DNA from: ZC4RG25 sp041687075
GTDB taxonomy: Bacteria > Pseudomonadota > Alphaproteobacteria > Rhizobiales > Hyphomicrobiaceae
Assembly: GCA_041687075.1 (NCBI GenBank)
Contig: JAWLCO010000003.1
Span: 15,537-79,536, forward strand
DNA length: 64,000 bases
Reading direction: 5' to 3'
Shown here one piece after another: positions 30,771-39,596 of the stretch. How positions within the stretch are numbered: the stretch's first letter is position 1; each line of letters starts with the position of its first letter. The position numbers and the translations under genes were made by a program. The notes below the pieces were generated by a model. That model did no database searches. It was not told the DNA's origin and worked only from the letters and a program-made list of their open reading frames with translations.

Positions 30771-32297
30771 GTGGGGCAAGCATTGTACAAGCGTGGGCTG
30801 AGTCTCCTCGCCGGTGTCACCGTAGTGGCACTCATGGCCGTCTACTGGGCCCCCCGGCTCAGTGCCGGTCTGCCGCAGACGCGGACGATCTCACTGCATA
30901 ACATCCATACCAAGGAGACCATCACGGTCGAATACAAGAAGGACGGCAAATACGTCCCGGCCGCGATGAAGCAGATCAACTGGATCCTGCGCGACTGGCG
31001 CAAGAACGAGGCAACCGAGATGGACCCGGAGCTCATCGACCTGCTCTGGGAAATTCATACGGAGCTCGGGTCCGAGAAACCCATCCACATCATCTCGGGC
31101 TACCGCTCGCGGGCGACGAACAACATGCTGCGGAAGACGCGCGGCGGGCAGGCCAAGCAGAGTCGGCACATCTTGGGAAAAGCCGTGGACGTGCACTTCC
31201 CCGACGTGCCGATCCGGCGGCTGCGCTATTCGGCACTGGTGCGCGAGCGCGGTGGTGTCGGGTATTATCCGACCTCTGCGATTCCTTTCGTGCACGTCGA
31301 CACCGACCGGGTGCGTGCCTGGCCGCGCCTGCCGCGATTCGAGCTCGCGCTGCTATTTCCGGATGGCCGGACCAGGCATATTCCCGCTGACGGAAAACCG
31401 CTGACGCCGGCGGACGTCCACATCGCCAGGACGAAGCATGTCGATCTGGTCAAACAAGTCGCCGCCTATAACGAGCTGCGCAAGACAGCTCAGAGCCCGA
31501 CCCGGATCGCCAGGGCCGAGACCGGGCCCCGCGCGACGCCTCGCCCGGAACCGCGGATCGCGGCCGCATGGCAGCAGTCCGAGCCCAAAATCACGGCCGA
31601 CGAGCCCGCGGAGGCTCAACAGAAGCCACAGCCGAAACTCGTCGCGGGGCCGCGTCCTGCGACGCGTCCTGCCCGGGTTGCCAGCAATCCGTCTGACGAG
31701 GACCGTTTGAAGCTTGCCCAGCTTGCGGCGCTGGCCAGCCTGCCGGGCATCCCCTCCGAGACGCCCCGGCTCATGCCGGCTTCGTTCGGGCCTGACCAGT
31801 CCTGGTCTGAGCAGGGCCTGAGAGGTTCGGAGCCGCGCTCCGAAAGCTCCTCTGGCTCCCGCCTCGCAGCACTCCCCAATGCAGAGCTGGCACCCGGACG
31901 CTTCGGCTGGGGTATCGGCTGGACGAGCGAAAGTGAGGACGCGTCCGGCTCCGACGCACCCACAAGGTGGGCCGTGGCTCCGGAGTACGACGAGGAGCAC
32001 CCCGAGGAGCTTTCATACCGGCCCTTTCCTATCGTCCCGTACCTGACCGAGACGCCCTCGCCCGATGATCCAGCCCTCGCCCGCATGGAGCACCCGGACG
32101 TGGCGAAAACGCTGGAGCTCCTGGACGAGGCAGGCGACCTGCCTGCCATGCAGCTGAGGCCAGAACCGCAGGCGGTGCAGCTGCTCTGGGCACTGCAGTT
32201 CCAGGGCGAGGCCGTACCGCTGGCCAGCATTTTCGGAGAGCGTCCGGCAGCGCCAGGCGGGGTTGCGAAGCGCCCCGTGCGGTTGAGTGCGCGCTGA
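30771..32297 (+). CDS. DUF882 / M15-like peptidoglycan peptidase with Pro/Arg-rich C-terminal region
   Basis: 508 residues from GTG 30771; TTG 30783 (MYKRGLSLLAG), with GGGGTGGGG just upstream, is an alternative start. A signal anchor (residues 9-27) is followed by the DUF882 domain. HIISGYRSRATN, SRHILGKAVDVHFPD and VGYYPTSAIPFVHVDTDRVR give the zinc-binding His and Asp positions of M15/YcbK-type murein peptidases. The remaining 290 residues are rich in Pro, Ser, Arg and Glu and look disordered. It follows a CtrA-type box, which suggests use at a particular cell-cycle stage. Enzyme activity is inferred from the motif. Confidence 0.86.
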   Translation: MGQALYKRGLSLLAGVTVVALMAVYWAPRLSAGLPQTRTISLHNIHTKETITVEYKKDGKYVPAAMKQINWILRDWRKNEATEMDPELIDLLWEIHTELGSEKPIHIISGYRSRATNNMLRKTRGGQAKQSRHILGKAVDVHFPDVPIRRLRYSALVRERGGVGYYPTSAIPFVHVDTDRVRAWPRLPRFELALLFPDGRTRHIPADGKPLTPADVHIARTKHVDLVKQVAAYNELRKTAQSPTRIARAETGPRATPRPEPRIAAAWQQSEPKITADEPAEAQQKPQPKLVAGPRPATRPARVASNPSDEDRLKLAQLAALASLPGIPSETPRLMPASFGPDQSWSEQGLRGSEPRSESSSGSRLAALPNAELAPGRFGWGIGWTSESEDASGSDAPTRWAVAPEYDEEHPEELSYRPFPIVPYLTETPSPDDPALARMEHPDVAKTLELLDEAGDLPAMQLRPEPQAVQLLWALQFQGEAVPLASIFGERPAAPGGVAKRPVRLSAR

Positions 32298-32416
32298 CAG
32301 CCGTTTCATCAGACGGCCGCCTTGACGCGGCCACCTTGGACCGGAATGATCCGTTCCCCTCGTTCTGGCAGAGACGGTCGTCGCGAGGGATTAACTTCGG
32401 ATGGAAAGGTGTTGAG

Positions 32417-32755
32417 ATGAATAGATTTCTCGTTGCTTTTGCCGCATTTCTTGCACTGAGTGCCCACCCTGCTCTCGCGGCCAGCCCAGCCGCGGAGTCC
32501 GCCGCGAAGGCAATCAACCAGATCGCGGCGGATGCAAAAAAGCTCGAGAGCTACTGCAAAGTCATCAAGGACATGGACGCCGCTGGCGAGGATGAGGCCA
32601 AGCTCGATGCCCTGGGTGAACAGCTCGAGCAGCTCCTGCAGTCCTTCGGGCCGCAGTACGCACAAGCCCTGGAGGTCTCGGAGGATGCAGATGAAGCCGA
32701 TGGCCAGGCCATCGAATCTGCGTTCGAGAACCTCGACGAGAAGTGCTGGGAATAG
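32417..32755 (+). CDS. small exported helical protein
   Basis: 112 residues from ATG 32417. The frame is open upstream, but this start has GGAAAGGTG before it and begins a clear signal peptide (MNRFLVAFAAFLALSAHPAL, then AASPA). The mature part is acidic and helical with two cysteines (ESYCKVIKD and the C-terminal EKCWE) that could form a disulfide. I do not recognise the family. It stands between the DUF882 gene and ligA. After it (32800-32833) a 9-bp stem with a 16-base loop could act as a weak terminator but lacks a T-run. Confidence 0.75.
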   Translation: MNRFLVAFAAFLALSAHPALAASPAAESAAKAINQIAADAKKLESYCKVIKDMDAAGEDEAKLDALGEQLEQLLQSFGPQYAQALEVSEDADEADGQAIESAFENLDEKCWE

Positions 32756-32965
32756 GCTCGCCGCCTGAATTCTCTCTCATGCCTTCTGGACGTTCGAAAC
32801 GGAGAGGGTTGCCGGACCATCGCGCCCTCTCCGCCTGATGGGCTGCACGATTATCGCCGCTCCCCGGCATGCCATTCGCAGCCGTGCGTAGCGGCAGGTT
32901 TCGGCTTGATCGTGCCGAAGGTGCATGCCACCTAAGCAGGCTCATTCTGCTCGTGGCTCGCTCCG

Positions 32966-35095
32966 ATGACGACCTCGGCTGTTTCTCACAAACCGGTTTC
33001 GGCACTCACCCCGGAGGAAGCGGGGGCTGAGCTGGCCCGTCTCGCCGCCGAAATCGCCCATCACGACCGGCTCTATTACCAGCTCGCCCAGCCGGAAATT
33101 TCGGATGCGGACTACGATGCGCTGGTCCGGCGCAACGCCGAGATCGAAGCGCGCTTCCCGGAGCTGATCCGGCCCGACAGCCCATCCCATCGCGTCGGCG
33201 CCCCGCCCGTCGAAGCCTTCGGCAAGGTGCGCCATCGCGTGCCGATGCTGTCGCTCGGCAACGCTTTCGCCGAGGAGGAGATCGGCGAGTTCGTCGCGCG
33301 CGTCCGCCGGTTCCTCGGCATGAAACCGGACGAAGAGATCGAGTTCACGGCGGAGCCGAAAATCGACGGCCTCTCCATCTCGATCCGCTACGAGCAGGGC
33401 CGGCTTGTGGAAGCGGCCACACGCGGCGACGGCACCGAGGGTGAGAATGTCACGGCGAACGTCCGCACCATCCGCGGCATTCCGCACAGAATAGACGCAC
33501 GCGACTTTCCCGAAATCATAGACGTACGCGGCGAAATCTACCTTGCACACGCCGACTTCCAGAAGCTCAACGAGGCGCAGGCAGCCGCCGGCCAGAAGGT
33601 GTTCGCCAACCCGCGCAATGCCGCGGCGGGCTCTCTCCGTCAGCTCGATCCCAAGGTGACCGCGAGCCGTCCGCTGAAGTTCTTTGCCTACGCATGGGGC
33701 GAGGTCTCCCGCCTGCCCGCGCGCACGCAATGGGAGATGTACGAGGCCTACCAGCGGTGGGGCTTTCCGACCAATCCGCTGGCCCGGCTCTGCCGCGGGC
33801 CCGATGAAATGCTCGCCCTCTACCGCGAGATGAGCACGCAACGGGCAACGCTCGGCTACGACATCGACGGCATCGTCTACAAGGTGAACCGGCTCGACCT
33901 GCAGGACCGGCTCGGCTTCGTCTCGCGTTCGCCGCGCTGGGCCGTCGCCCACAAGTTTCCCGCCGAACAGGCGATGACAGTCCTGCGCGATATCGAGATC
34001 CAGGTCGGCCGCACGGGAGCGCTGACTCCAGTCGCGAAACTTGAGCCCGTGACGGTCGGTGGCGTGGTGGTCGCCAATGCCACGCTGCACAACGAGGATG
34101 AGATCAAGCGCAAGGACGTGCGCGTCGGCGATACCGTAATCGTCCAGCGCGCAGGCGACGTTATCCCGCAAATCGTCGGCGTGGTGCTGGAGAAGCGGCC
34201 GGCGGAGGCGAAGGAATACGAGTTCCCCACGCAATGCCCGGTCTGCGGCAGCCATGCGGTGCGCGAGGTCAATCCGCGGACGGGCGAGATGGATGCCGTT
34301 CGCCGGTGCACCGGCGGCCTCGTCTGCCCGGCGCAGGCGAAGGAGCGTCTTCGCCATTTCGTCTCTCGCAACGCCTTCGATATTGAAGGACTCGGCGAGA
34401 AGCAGATCGAGGCCTTCTATGATGAAGGCCGGATCATGCAGCCGGCCGACATCTTCACGCTGGCGCGGCGCGAGGAACGCCGCAGCGACAAGCTCATCGA
34501 CAAGAAGGGCTACGGCCGCAAGTCCGTCGAGAACCTGTTCAGGGCGATCGAAGCGCGGCGCACCGTGCCGCTCGACCGCTTCATTTTCGCGCTCGGCATC
34601 CGGCACGTCGGCGAGACGACCGCCCGCGATCTCGCCAACGCCTATCACACCTGGGAGGCCTTTCGCACTGCAGTCGAGGCTGCCGTGACGGGCGGCCACG
34701 GAAGCGACGCCTACCGCGACATCGACAACATCGAAGGCATCGGCGAGACCGTCGTCGACGCGCTAATCGACTTCTTCTCGGAGCCCCACAACGTCCGGGC
34801 TGTCGACGACCTGCTTGCAGAGGTCACGGTCCAGCCGTTTGCCCGGGTAGTGTCGGCCAGGTCGTCAGTAGCCGGCAAGACCGTCGTGTTCACTGGCACT
34901 CTCGAGCGCTTGACCCGCAGCGAGGCGAAAGCGCAGGCCGAGCGGCTGGGCGCCAAGGTGGCCGGCTCGGTCTCCAAGAAGACGGACTACGTGATTGCAG
35001 GCGCCGATGCCGGCTCCAAGCTCTCGAAGGCGCGCGAGCTCGGCGTCACAGTGCTGACGGAGGACGAGTGGATGGAACTCAGCAACAAGGGCTGA
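32966..35095 (+). CDS. ligA: NAD-dependent DNA ligase LigA
   Basis: 709 residues, the usual size. It joins nicks in DNA during replication and repair using NAD+. The adenylated Lys132 sits in AEPKIDGLSISIRYEQG. Other standard parts are the Ia domain with DADYDALVRRNAE, the OB-fold, the zinc cysteines in TQCPVCGSHAV and RRCTGGLVCPAQ, the helix-hairpin-helix region and a C-terminal BRCT domain (GKTVVFTGTLERLTRSEAKA). Its last 28 bases overlap the start of azlC. Confidence 0.97.
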   Translation: MTTSAVSHKPVSALTPEEAGAELARLAAEIAHHDRLYYQLAQPEISDADYDALVRRNAEIEARFPELIRPDSPSHRVGAPPVEAFGKVRHRVPMLSLGNAFAEEEIGEFVARVRRFLGMKPDEEIEFTAEPKIDGLSISIRYEQGRLVEAATRGDGTEGENVTANVRTIRGIPHRIDARDFPEIIDVRGEIYLAHADFQKLNEAQAAAGQKVFANPRNAAAGSLRQLDPKVTASRPLKFFAYAWGEVSRLPARTQWEMYEAYQRWGFPTNPLARLCRGPDEMLALYREMSTQRATLGYDIDGIVYKVNRLDLQDRLGFVSRSPRWAVAHKFPAEQAMTVLRDIEIQVGRTGALTPVAKLEPVTVGGVVVANATLHNEDEIKRKDVRVGDTVIVQRAGDVIPQIVGVVLEKRPAEAKEYEFPTQCPVCGSHAVREVNPRTGEMDAVRRCTGGLVCPAQAKERLRHFVSRNAFDIEGLGEKQIEAFYDEGRIMQPADIFTLARREERRSDKLIDKKGYGRKSVENLFRAIEARRTVPLDRFIFALGIRHVGETTARDLANAYHTWEAFRTAVEAAVTGGHGSDAYRDIDNIEGIGETVVDALIDFFSEPHNVRAVDDLLAEVTVQPFARVVSARSSVAGKTVVFTGTLERLTRSEAKAQAERLGAKVAGSVSKKTDYVIAGADAGSKLSKARELGVTVLTEDEWMELSNKG

Positions 35096-35796
35096 CGGCC
35101 CCGTCCGCCTGGCAAGAGTTCCAGCAGGGCACGATCGCCGTGCTGCCTGCGGCCGTCGCCGTTGTGCCGTTCGGGCTGCTATTGGGAGCGCTTGCTGCGC
35201 AGAAGGGGCTGTCGCCCTTGGAGGTGGGGCTGATGAGCAGTCTCGTCTTTGCCGGCAGCGCGCAGATGGTGGCCGTCGATGTCTGGCGGGACCCCGCGCC
35301 CTGGGTTCTCCTCGGACTGGCGGCGCTCACCATCAACCTGCGTCATCTGATGATGGGGGCCTCCCTCAGCCTGCATCTCGGCGGATTCCGCCCCTGGCAA
35401 CGCATCCTCGGCATAGCCTTCCTGGCAGACGAGATCTGGGCGCTTGCCGAACGCCGGGCGGCCATGGGGCAGCTTCATCCGGCCTATTACGCGGGGCTCG
35501 GCTTCCTGCTCTATGCGAACTTCGTCTGCTCCAGTGTCGCCGGGGCGATTCTCGGACCTGCCATAGAAGACCCCGCCGCCTGGGGCTTCGATTTTGCGTT
35601 CACGGCCATTTTCATCGGCCTCATCATCGCTTTCTGGCGTGGGCCCGGCACCGCTGTCGTCATAGCGGCCAGTGCCATCGCAGCTGTGCTCACCCAGACC
35701 TGTTTCGGCGGCGTCTGGCACGTTCTGGCGGGCGGCGCGGCCGGCATGGCAGCAGCGGCAGCGCTGGCCGTCATGGGTGAGAGGCGGCAGACATGA
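35068..35796 (+). CDS. azlC: AzlC-family branched-chain amino acid exporter, large subunit
   Basis: 242 residues with about six hydrophobic spans. The start is GTG 35068, inside the end of ligA, with GGAGGA just before it. Typical AzlC segments are AVVPFGLLLGALAAQKGLSP, LMSSLVFAGSAQMVAVD and LTINLRHLMMGASLSLHL, then FLADEIWALAERR. With AzlD it exports branched-chain amino acids or analogues across the inner membrane. It overlaps azlD by 4 bases. Confidence 0.9.
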   Translation: MDGTQQQGLTAPSAWQEFQQGTIAVLPAAVAVVPFGLLLGALAAQKGLSPLEVGLMSSLVFAGSAQMVAVDVWRDPAPWVLLGLAALTINLRHLMMGASLSLHLGGFRPWQRILGIAFLADEIWALAERRAAMGQLHPAYYAGLGFLLYANFVCSSVAGAILGPAIEDPAAWGFDFAFTAIFIGLIIAFWRGPGTAVVIAASAIAAVLTQTCFGGVWHVLAGGAAGMAAAAALAVMGERRQT

Positions 35797-36095
35797 CGCT
35801 CGACCCTTTGAACGTCGCCGCAATCCTCGCCATGGCCGTCGCGACATACGCGACCCGCGTCGGCGGGCTCTGGCTGCTGCGATTCGTGCGCATGACTCCC
35901 CGCGTGCAGACCTCTCTCGAAGCACTGCCGGTGGCGGTGCTGACAGCAGTGATCGCACCGTCACTGATGAAGGGCGGCGCACCCGACTTGATCGCAGCGG
36001 CCATAACGATCCTCGCCGCTTCGCGCTTACCGCTGCTTGCCGTGGTGGTGATCGGCGTTGCATCAGCCGTGCTGCTGCGGCACCTGCTGGGCTGA
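35793..36095 (+). CDS. azlD: AzlD-family branched-chain amino acid exporter, small subunit
   Basis: 100 residues with three to four membrane spans. The conserved YATRVGGLWLLRF and ALPVAVLTAVIAP segments identify AzlD. It overlaps the azlC stop by 4 bases (ATGA), the usual arrangement for this pair. It converges with fadI, 51 bases away. Confidence 0.9.
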   Translation: MTLDPLNVAAILAMAVATYATRVGGLWLLRFVRMTPRVQTSLEALPVAVLTAVIAPSLMKGGAPDLIAAAITILAASRLPLLAVVVIGVASAVLLRHLLG

Positions 36096-36145
36096 AGAGC
36101 GCAACACGGCCCTCCCAGCCAGCCCCTGGAAGGCCGAATTGCGGC

Positions 36146-37450
36146 TTATGCGGCCGCCTTCACCTCCGCGGCCCGCGCGCTCTCCATAACGGCCGCCACG
36201 CCCATACCGCCAGCCGTGCAGACGGAGATGAGCCCGCGGCCCCCGTGCTGATCGAGCAGCTTGGCGAGGTTGGCCATGATGCGGGCGCCCGTGGCAGCGA
36301 ATGGGTGCCCATAGGCGATCGAGGAGCCCTTAACGTTGAGCTTCGATCGGTCGATCGAGCCCAACGGCTCGTCCTTGCCCAGCACCCGGCGGCAGTACTC
36401 CGGATCCTCCCACGCCTTGAGCGTCGACAGCACCTGCGCCGCAAAAGCCTCGTGGATTTCATAAAAGTCGAAGTCCTGCAGCTTGAGGCCGGTGCGATCG
36501 AGCAGACGCGAGACGGCGACCGTCGGCGCCATGAGCAGACCTTCGCCTTCTACGAAGTTGTTGGCGGCCGTCTGGTAGGCCGTGAGCCAGGCGAGCACCG
36601 GCAGGCCGCGCGCGGTGGCCCATTCCTCCGACGCGAGGAGCACGGCTGCGGCGCCATCCGTGAGCGGCGTGGAATTGGCTGCCGTCAGAGTTCCGCGGCC
36701 GGATTTGTCGAACACGGTGCGCAGCGTCGCCAGCTTGTCGAGACTGACGTCCTCGCGGATGTTGTTGTCGCGGAAGACGCCTGCGAACGGCACGACGAGG
36801 TCGTCCATGTAGCCGGACGCATACGCCTCGACGGCCTTCTTATGGCTTTCGTAGGCCAGCCGGTCTTGCTCGGCGCGCGGGATATGGAACTCCTGCGCCA
36901 TCAGCTCGCAATGCTGCCCCATCGAGAGACCCGTCTGCGGCTCGCCGACCGAAGGCGGCTGCGGGATCAGCTCGGCCGGCGAGAAGCCTTTCAGCATCCT
37001 CACCTTGTCCCAGGTGGACTTTTGCTGAGCCATTTCCGTGAGGCGCTTCGCGAGACGCTTCGAAACGACCACCGGGGCGTCGGACGTCGTATCCGAGCCT
37101 ACGGCAATGCCGCTTTCGATCTGCCCCGATGCGATCTTGCCGGCAATGCTCATGGCGGCCTGCAGACTGGTGCCGCAGGCCTGCATCATGGTGATCCCCG
37201 GGGTCGATGGGGCAAGCTCCGTGCCGAGGACCGCTTCGCGCGCGAGGTTCCAGTCGCGCGAGTGCGTGACGACCGCGCCACCGACCACCTCGTCGATATG
37301 CACGCCCTGCAGGTAAAATTTCTCCACCAGGCCGTTGAGCGTACCTGTCATCATGTCAAGATTGGTGAGGTCGGCGTAGAGCGTATTGGAACGGCAGAAG
37401 GGGATTCGCACCCCGCCAATAACGGCCACACGTCGGAGCGTTTGGGTCAT
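36146..37450 (-). CDS. fadI: acetyl-CoA acyltransferase (thiolase) of beta-oxidation
   Basis: 434 residues. It catalyses thiolytic cleavage of 3-ketoacyl-CoA. The nucleophile Cys is in MMQACGTSLQAAMSIAG, the His in YEIHEAFAAQVLS (thiolase NEAFA block with His), a further His in GSSIAYGHPFAATGARI, and the second Cys in SVCTAGGMGVAAVME. The C-terminus runs into Ala-rich AARAAEVKAAA. It is separated from the upstream fadJ gene by a 128-base spacer with two hairpin repeats. Last gene of the fadE-fadJ-fadI group. Confidence 0.92.
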   Translation of the reverse strand: MTQTLRRVAVIGGVRIPFCRSNTLYADLTNLDMMTGTLNGLVEKFYLQGVHIDEVVGGAVVTHSRDWNLAREAVLGTELAPSTPGITMMQACGTSLQAAMSIAGKIASGQIESGIAVGSDTTSDAPVVVSKRLAKRLTEMAQQKSTWDKVRMLKGFSPAELIPQPPSVGEPQTGLSMGQHCELMAQEFHIPRAEQDRLAYESHKKAVEAYASGYMDDLVVPFAGVFRDNNIREDVSLDKLATLRTVFDKSGRGTLTAANSTPLTDGAAAVLLASEEWATARGLPVLAWLTAYQTAANNFVEGEGLLMAPTVAVSRLLDRTGLKLQDFDFYEIHEAFAAQVLSTLKAWEDPEYCRRVLGKDEPLGSIDRSKLNVKGSSIAYGHPFAATGARIMANLAKLLDQHGGRGLISVCTAGGMGVAAVMESARAAEVKAAA

Positions 37451-37470
37451 CTAGCGTCTCCACTCGCATT

Positions 37471-37496
37471 CCCTCTCCCTGCTTGCGGGGAGAGGG
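37471..37496. repeat. CCCTCTCCC hairpin repeat, copy 1
   Basis: Arms CCCTCTCCC and GGGAGAGGG with an 8-base loop, in the fadJ-fadI spacer. It shares its core with copies at 37521, 44879, 47101 and 47289. Confidence 0.7.
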
Positions 37497-37520
37497 TCAG
37501 GTCCGGGCGAGGCACTTGCG

Positions 37521-37575
37521 GCTGCCCCTCACCCCAGCCCTCTCCCCATTACGCTGCGCTTATGGGGAGAGGGGA
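37521..37575. repeat. CCCTCTCCCC hairpin repeat, copy 2
   Basis: A CCCCTCACCCCAG leader is followed by a 12-bp stem (CCCTCTCCCCAT at 37538-37549 / ATGGGGAGAGGG at 37562-37573) around a 12-base loop. With copy 1 it fills most of the 128-base spacer between fadJ and fadI. Confidence 0.72.
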
Positions 37576-37578
37576 GAT

Positions 37579-39579
37579 TCATTCAGCGGCAGTCCTTTGA
37601 GGTTCGCCTGCTTCGCCCGCAGCCTCTGTCGCCTTGTAATGCAGCGGCCCGCCGCGGAAGGGCGCGAATCCGGTACCGAAGATCACACCCGCATCGATCA
37701 GGTCCGCGTTCGCAACCACGCCCTCGTCCCGGCAGCGCTCACATTCGGCAATCAGCGGTGCGATCAGCTCGCGGCCGAGGCGTTGCAACTCCGCCTTGTC
37801 ATAGGTCTTGTCGGCCTTTTGCGGCCGGTCGTCCTTCCACACGTAGAAGCCTTCGCCGGACTTCTTGCCGAGCTTGCCCTGGCTCACCATCCGGTCGAGC
37901 TCGGTGCCGCCTTCGCCAAAGTTCAGAATTCGCCCCACATGGGCGCACACGTCGAGGCCAACCGTATCGGCCAATTCGATTGGCCCCATCGGCATTCCGA
38001 ATGTGCGCGCGGCTTCGTCGATCTTTTCCTTTTCCTCGCCCGCCTGAAGCCGCTGCATGGCGCCCGTGAGGTACGGTGCCAACACACGGTTCACGAGGAA
38101 GCCGGGCACGCTCTTCACGATCAGCGGGAACTTGTCGATGGCGGTGACGAACGCCGCGCCTTTCTTCAGCTCCTCCTCGCGGCTCGCCTCACCACGCACC
38201 ACCTCGACGAGCGGCATGTGCGCCACCGGATTGAAGAAATGGAGGCCGATCAGCCGGCCCGGGTCGGCCAGCGGCCGGGCGATGTCCTCGATCATGATCG
38301 AAGAGGTGTTCGTCGCGAGCACGGCGCCCGGCTTGAGCTTGTCCTCGATGGATTTGAACAGCTCCTGCTTGACCTCGAGCTTTTCAACGACCGCTTCGAT
38401 TACCACGTCGGCCCGCCCGATGTTGCGGCCTTGCGGGTCCCCGATGAGACGCGCCTTGGCCGCGTCGCGCTGCGCTTTCGTCTTGAACTTGCGGGCGAAC
38501 AGCCTGCCTTGGGCCTCGATGCCCTTCTTGATCTGCTCCGGCGAAATGTCCTGCAGCGACACCTCCATGCCGGAAGCGACGCACCAGCCGGCGATGTCGG
38601 CGCCCATCGTTCCCGCGCCGATCACGTGCACACGCATCGGCTTCCAGCCGAGATCCTTCGGTGCCTGGGCTTTCAACATCTCCATCAGCCGGAAGACGCG
38701 ACGCAGATTGCGCGAGGTCGAGCCGACCATCAGCGGTGCGAAGGCGCGCGTCTCGGCGTGCTTCAGCGCGTCGAGATTGCCCCCGTGCGTCTCGAAGAGA
38801 TCGATCAGGCGGAATGGCGCGGGATAGTGATCCTCGCGCACCTTCTTGGCCGTCTCGGTGCGGAGCTTCTTCGCGAGCAGTCCGCGGGCCGGCCATCTGG
38901 CGAGAATGGCCTTGGCGATGCCTGCGGGCTTCGATTTCCGCCGCTGCAGCACTGCCTTGCGCGCCGCCCAGCGGAGCTGATGGCGGTTGTTCACCAGCTC
39001 ATCGATGTACCCGAGGCCGCGCGCGACAGTCGCCCGGATCATCGAGCCCGTCAGCATGTTCTGCATGGCGGAGAGCGGCCCGACCTGACGGATCGAGCGC
39101 GCGGTGCCGTTGAATCCGGGGAACAGCCCGAGCTTCACCTCGGGAAAGCCGACCCGAGTTGCATCATCCCGCGTGGCGATACGGTAATGGCAGGCCAACG
39201 CCAGCTCCAACCCGCCGCCGACGCAGACGCCGTGAATGGCGCAGACGACCGGCACCGGCATACGCTCGATCCGGTCCAGCATCTCATTCACCGGGCGGAT
39301 GGCGTCGATCACCTTGCTTTCGGTGTCGAGGGCGTCGAACTCACGGACATCGGCACCGACGATAAAGCCCTTCGGCTTGCCCGACATGAACACGAGCCCG
39401 TTGACCTGGCTCGACCGGGCGAGGCTTTCCACATGCCCGACAATGGCGCCCAGTTCCTCCAGCGGCCGCCTTCCCAGCGCATTGGCGCTTTCTCCCTCGC
39501 GATCGAAAATGGCCCAGGCGATCCCCTCGCGGTCGATGGAGAAGCGCCAGTCCTTCAGTTGCGTCATGTCCTGCGCCAC
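37579..39579 (-). CDS. fadJ: fatty-acid oxidation bifunctional protein (enoyl-CoA hydratase / 3-hydroxyacyl-CoA dehydrogenase)
   Basis: 666 residues from GTG 39579, which has AAGGAGG five bases upstream; GTG 39600 and ATG 39567 are alternatives. The N-terminal half is the enoyl-CoA hydratase domain: GREGESANALGRR, SGKPKGFIVGADV and HGVCVGGGLELALACHYRI (oxyanion hole region and acidic residue). The second half is the NAD-binding HAD: MRVHVIGAGTMGADIAGW, then VLATNTSSIMIEDIA, GLHFFNPVAHMPLVEVV and KSVPGFLVNRVLAPYL. It does the two middle steps of beta-oxidation. It follows fadE with overlapping ends and precedes fadI. Confidence 0.93.
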   Translation of the reverse strand: MAQDMTQLKDWRFSIDREGIAWAIFDREGESANALGRRPLEELGAIVGHVESLARSSQVNGLVFMSGKPKGFIVGADVREFDALDTESKVIDAIRPVNEMLDRIERMPVPVVCAIHGVCVGGGLELALACHYRIATRDDATRVGFPEVKLGLFPGFNGTARSIRQVGPLSAMQNMLTGSMIRATVARGLGYIDELVNNRHQLRWAARKAVLQRRKSKPAGIAKAILARWPARGLLAKKLRTETAKKVREDHYPAPFRLIDLFETHGGNLDALKHAETRAFAPLMVGSTSRNLRRVFRLMEMLKAQAPKDLGWKPMRVHVIGAGTMGADIAGWCVASGMEVSLQDISPEQIKKGIEAQGRLFARKFKTKAQRDAAKARLIGDPQGRNIGRADVVIEAVVEKLEVKQELFKSIEDKLKPGAVLATNTSSIMIEDIARPLADPGRLIGLHFFNPVAHMPLVEVVRGEASREEELKKGAAFVTAIDKFPLIVKSVPGFLVNRVLAPYLTGAMQRLQAGEEKEKIDEAARTFGMPMGPIELADTVGLDVCAHVGRILNFGEGGTELDRMVSQGKLGKKSGEGFYVWKDDRPQKADKTYDKAELQRLGRELIAPLIAECERCRDEGVVANADLIDAGVIFGTGFAPFRGGPLHYKATEAAGEAGEPQRTAAE

Positions 39580-39596
39580 GCCTGCCTCCTTGCCGC

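Noticed and set aside
32800..32833. Hairpin after the small exported protein gene as a terminator
   Set aside because: The stem is only 9 bp with a 16-base loop and no T-run, so I did not list it as a terminator.
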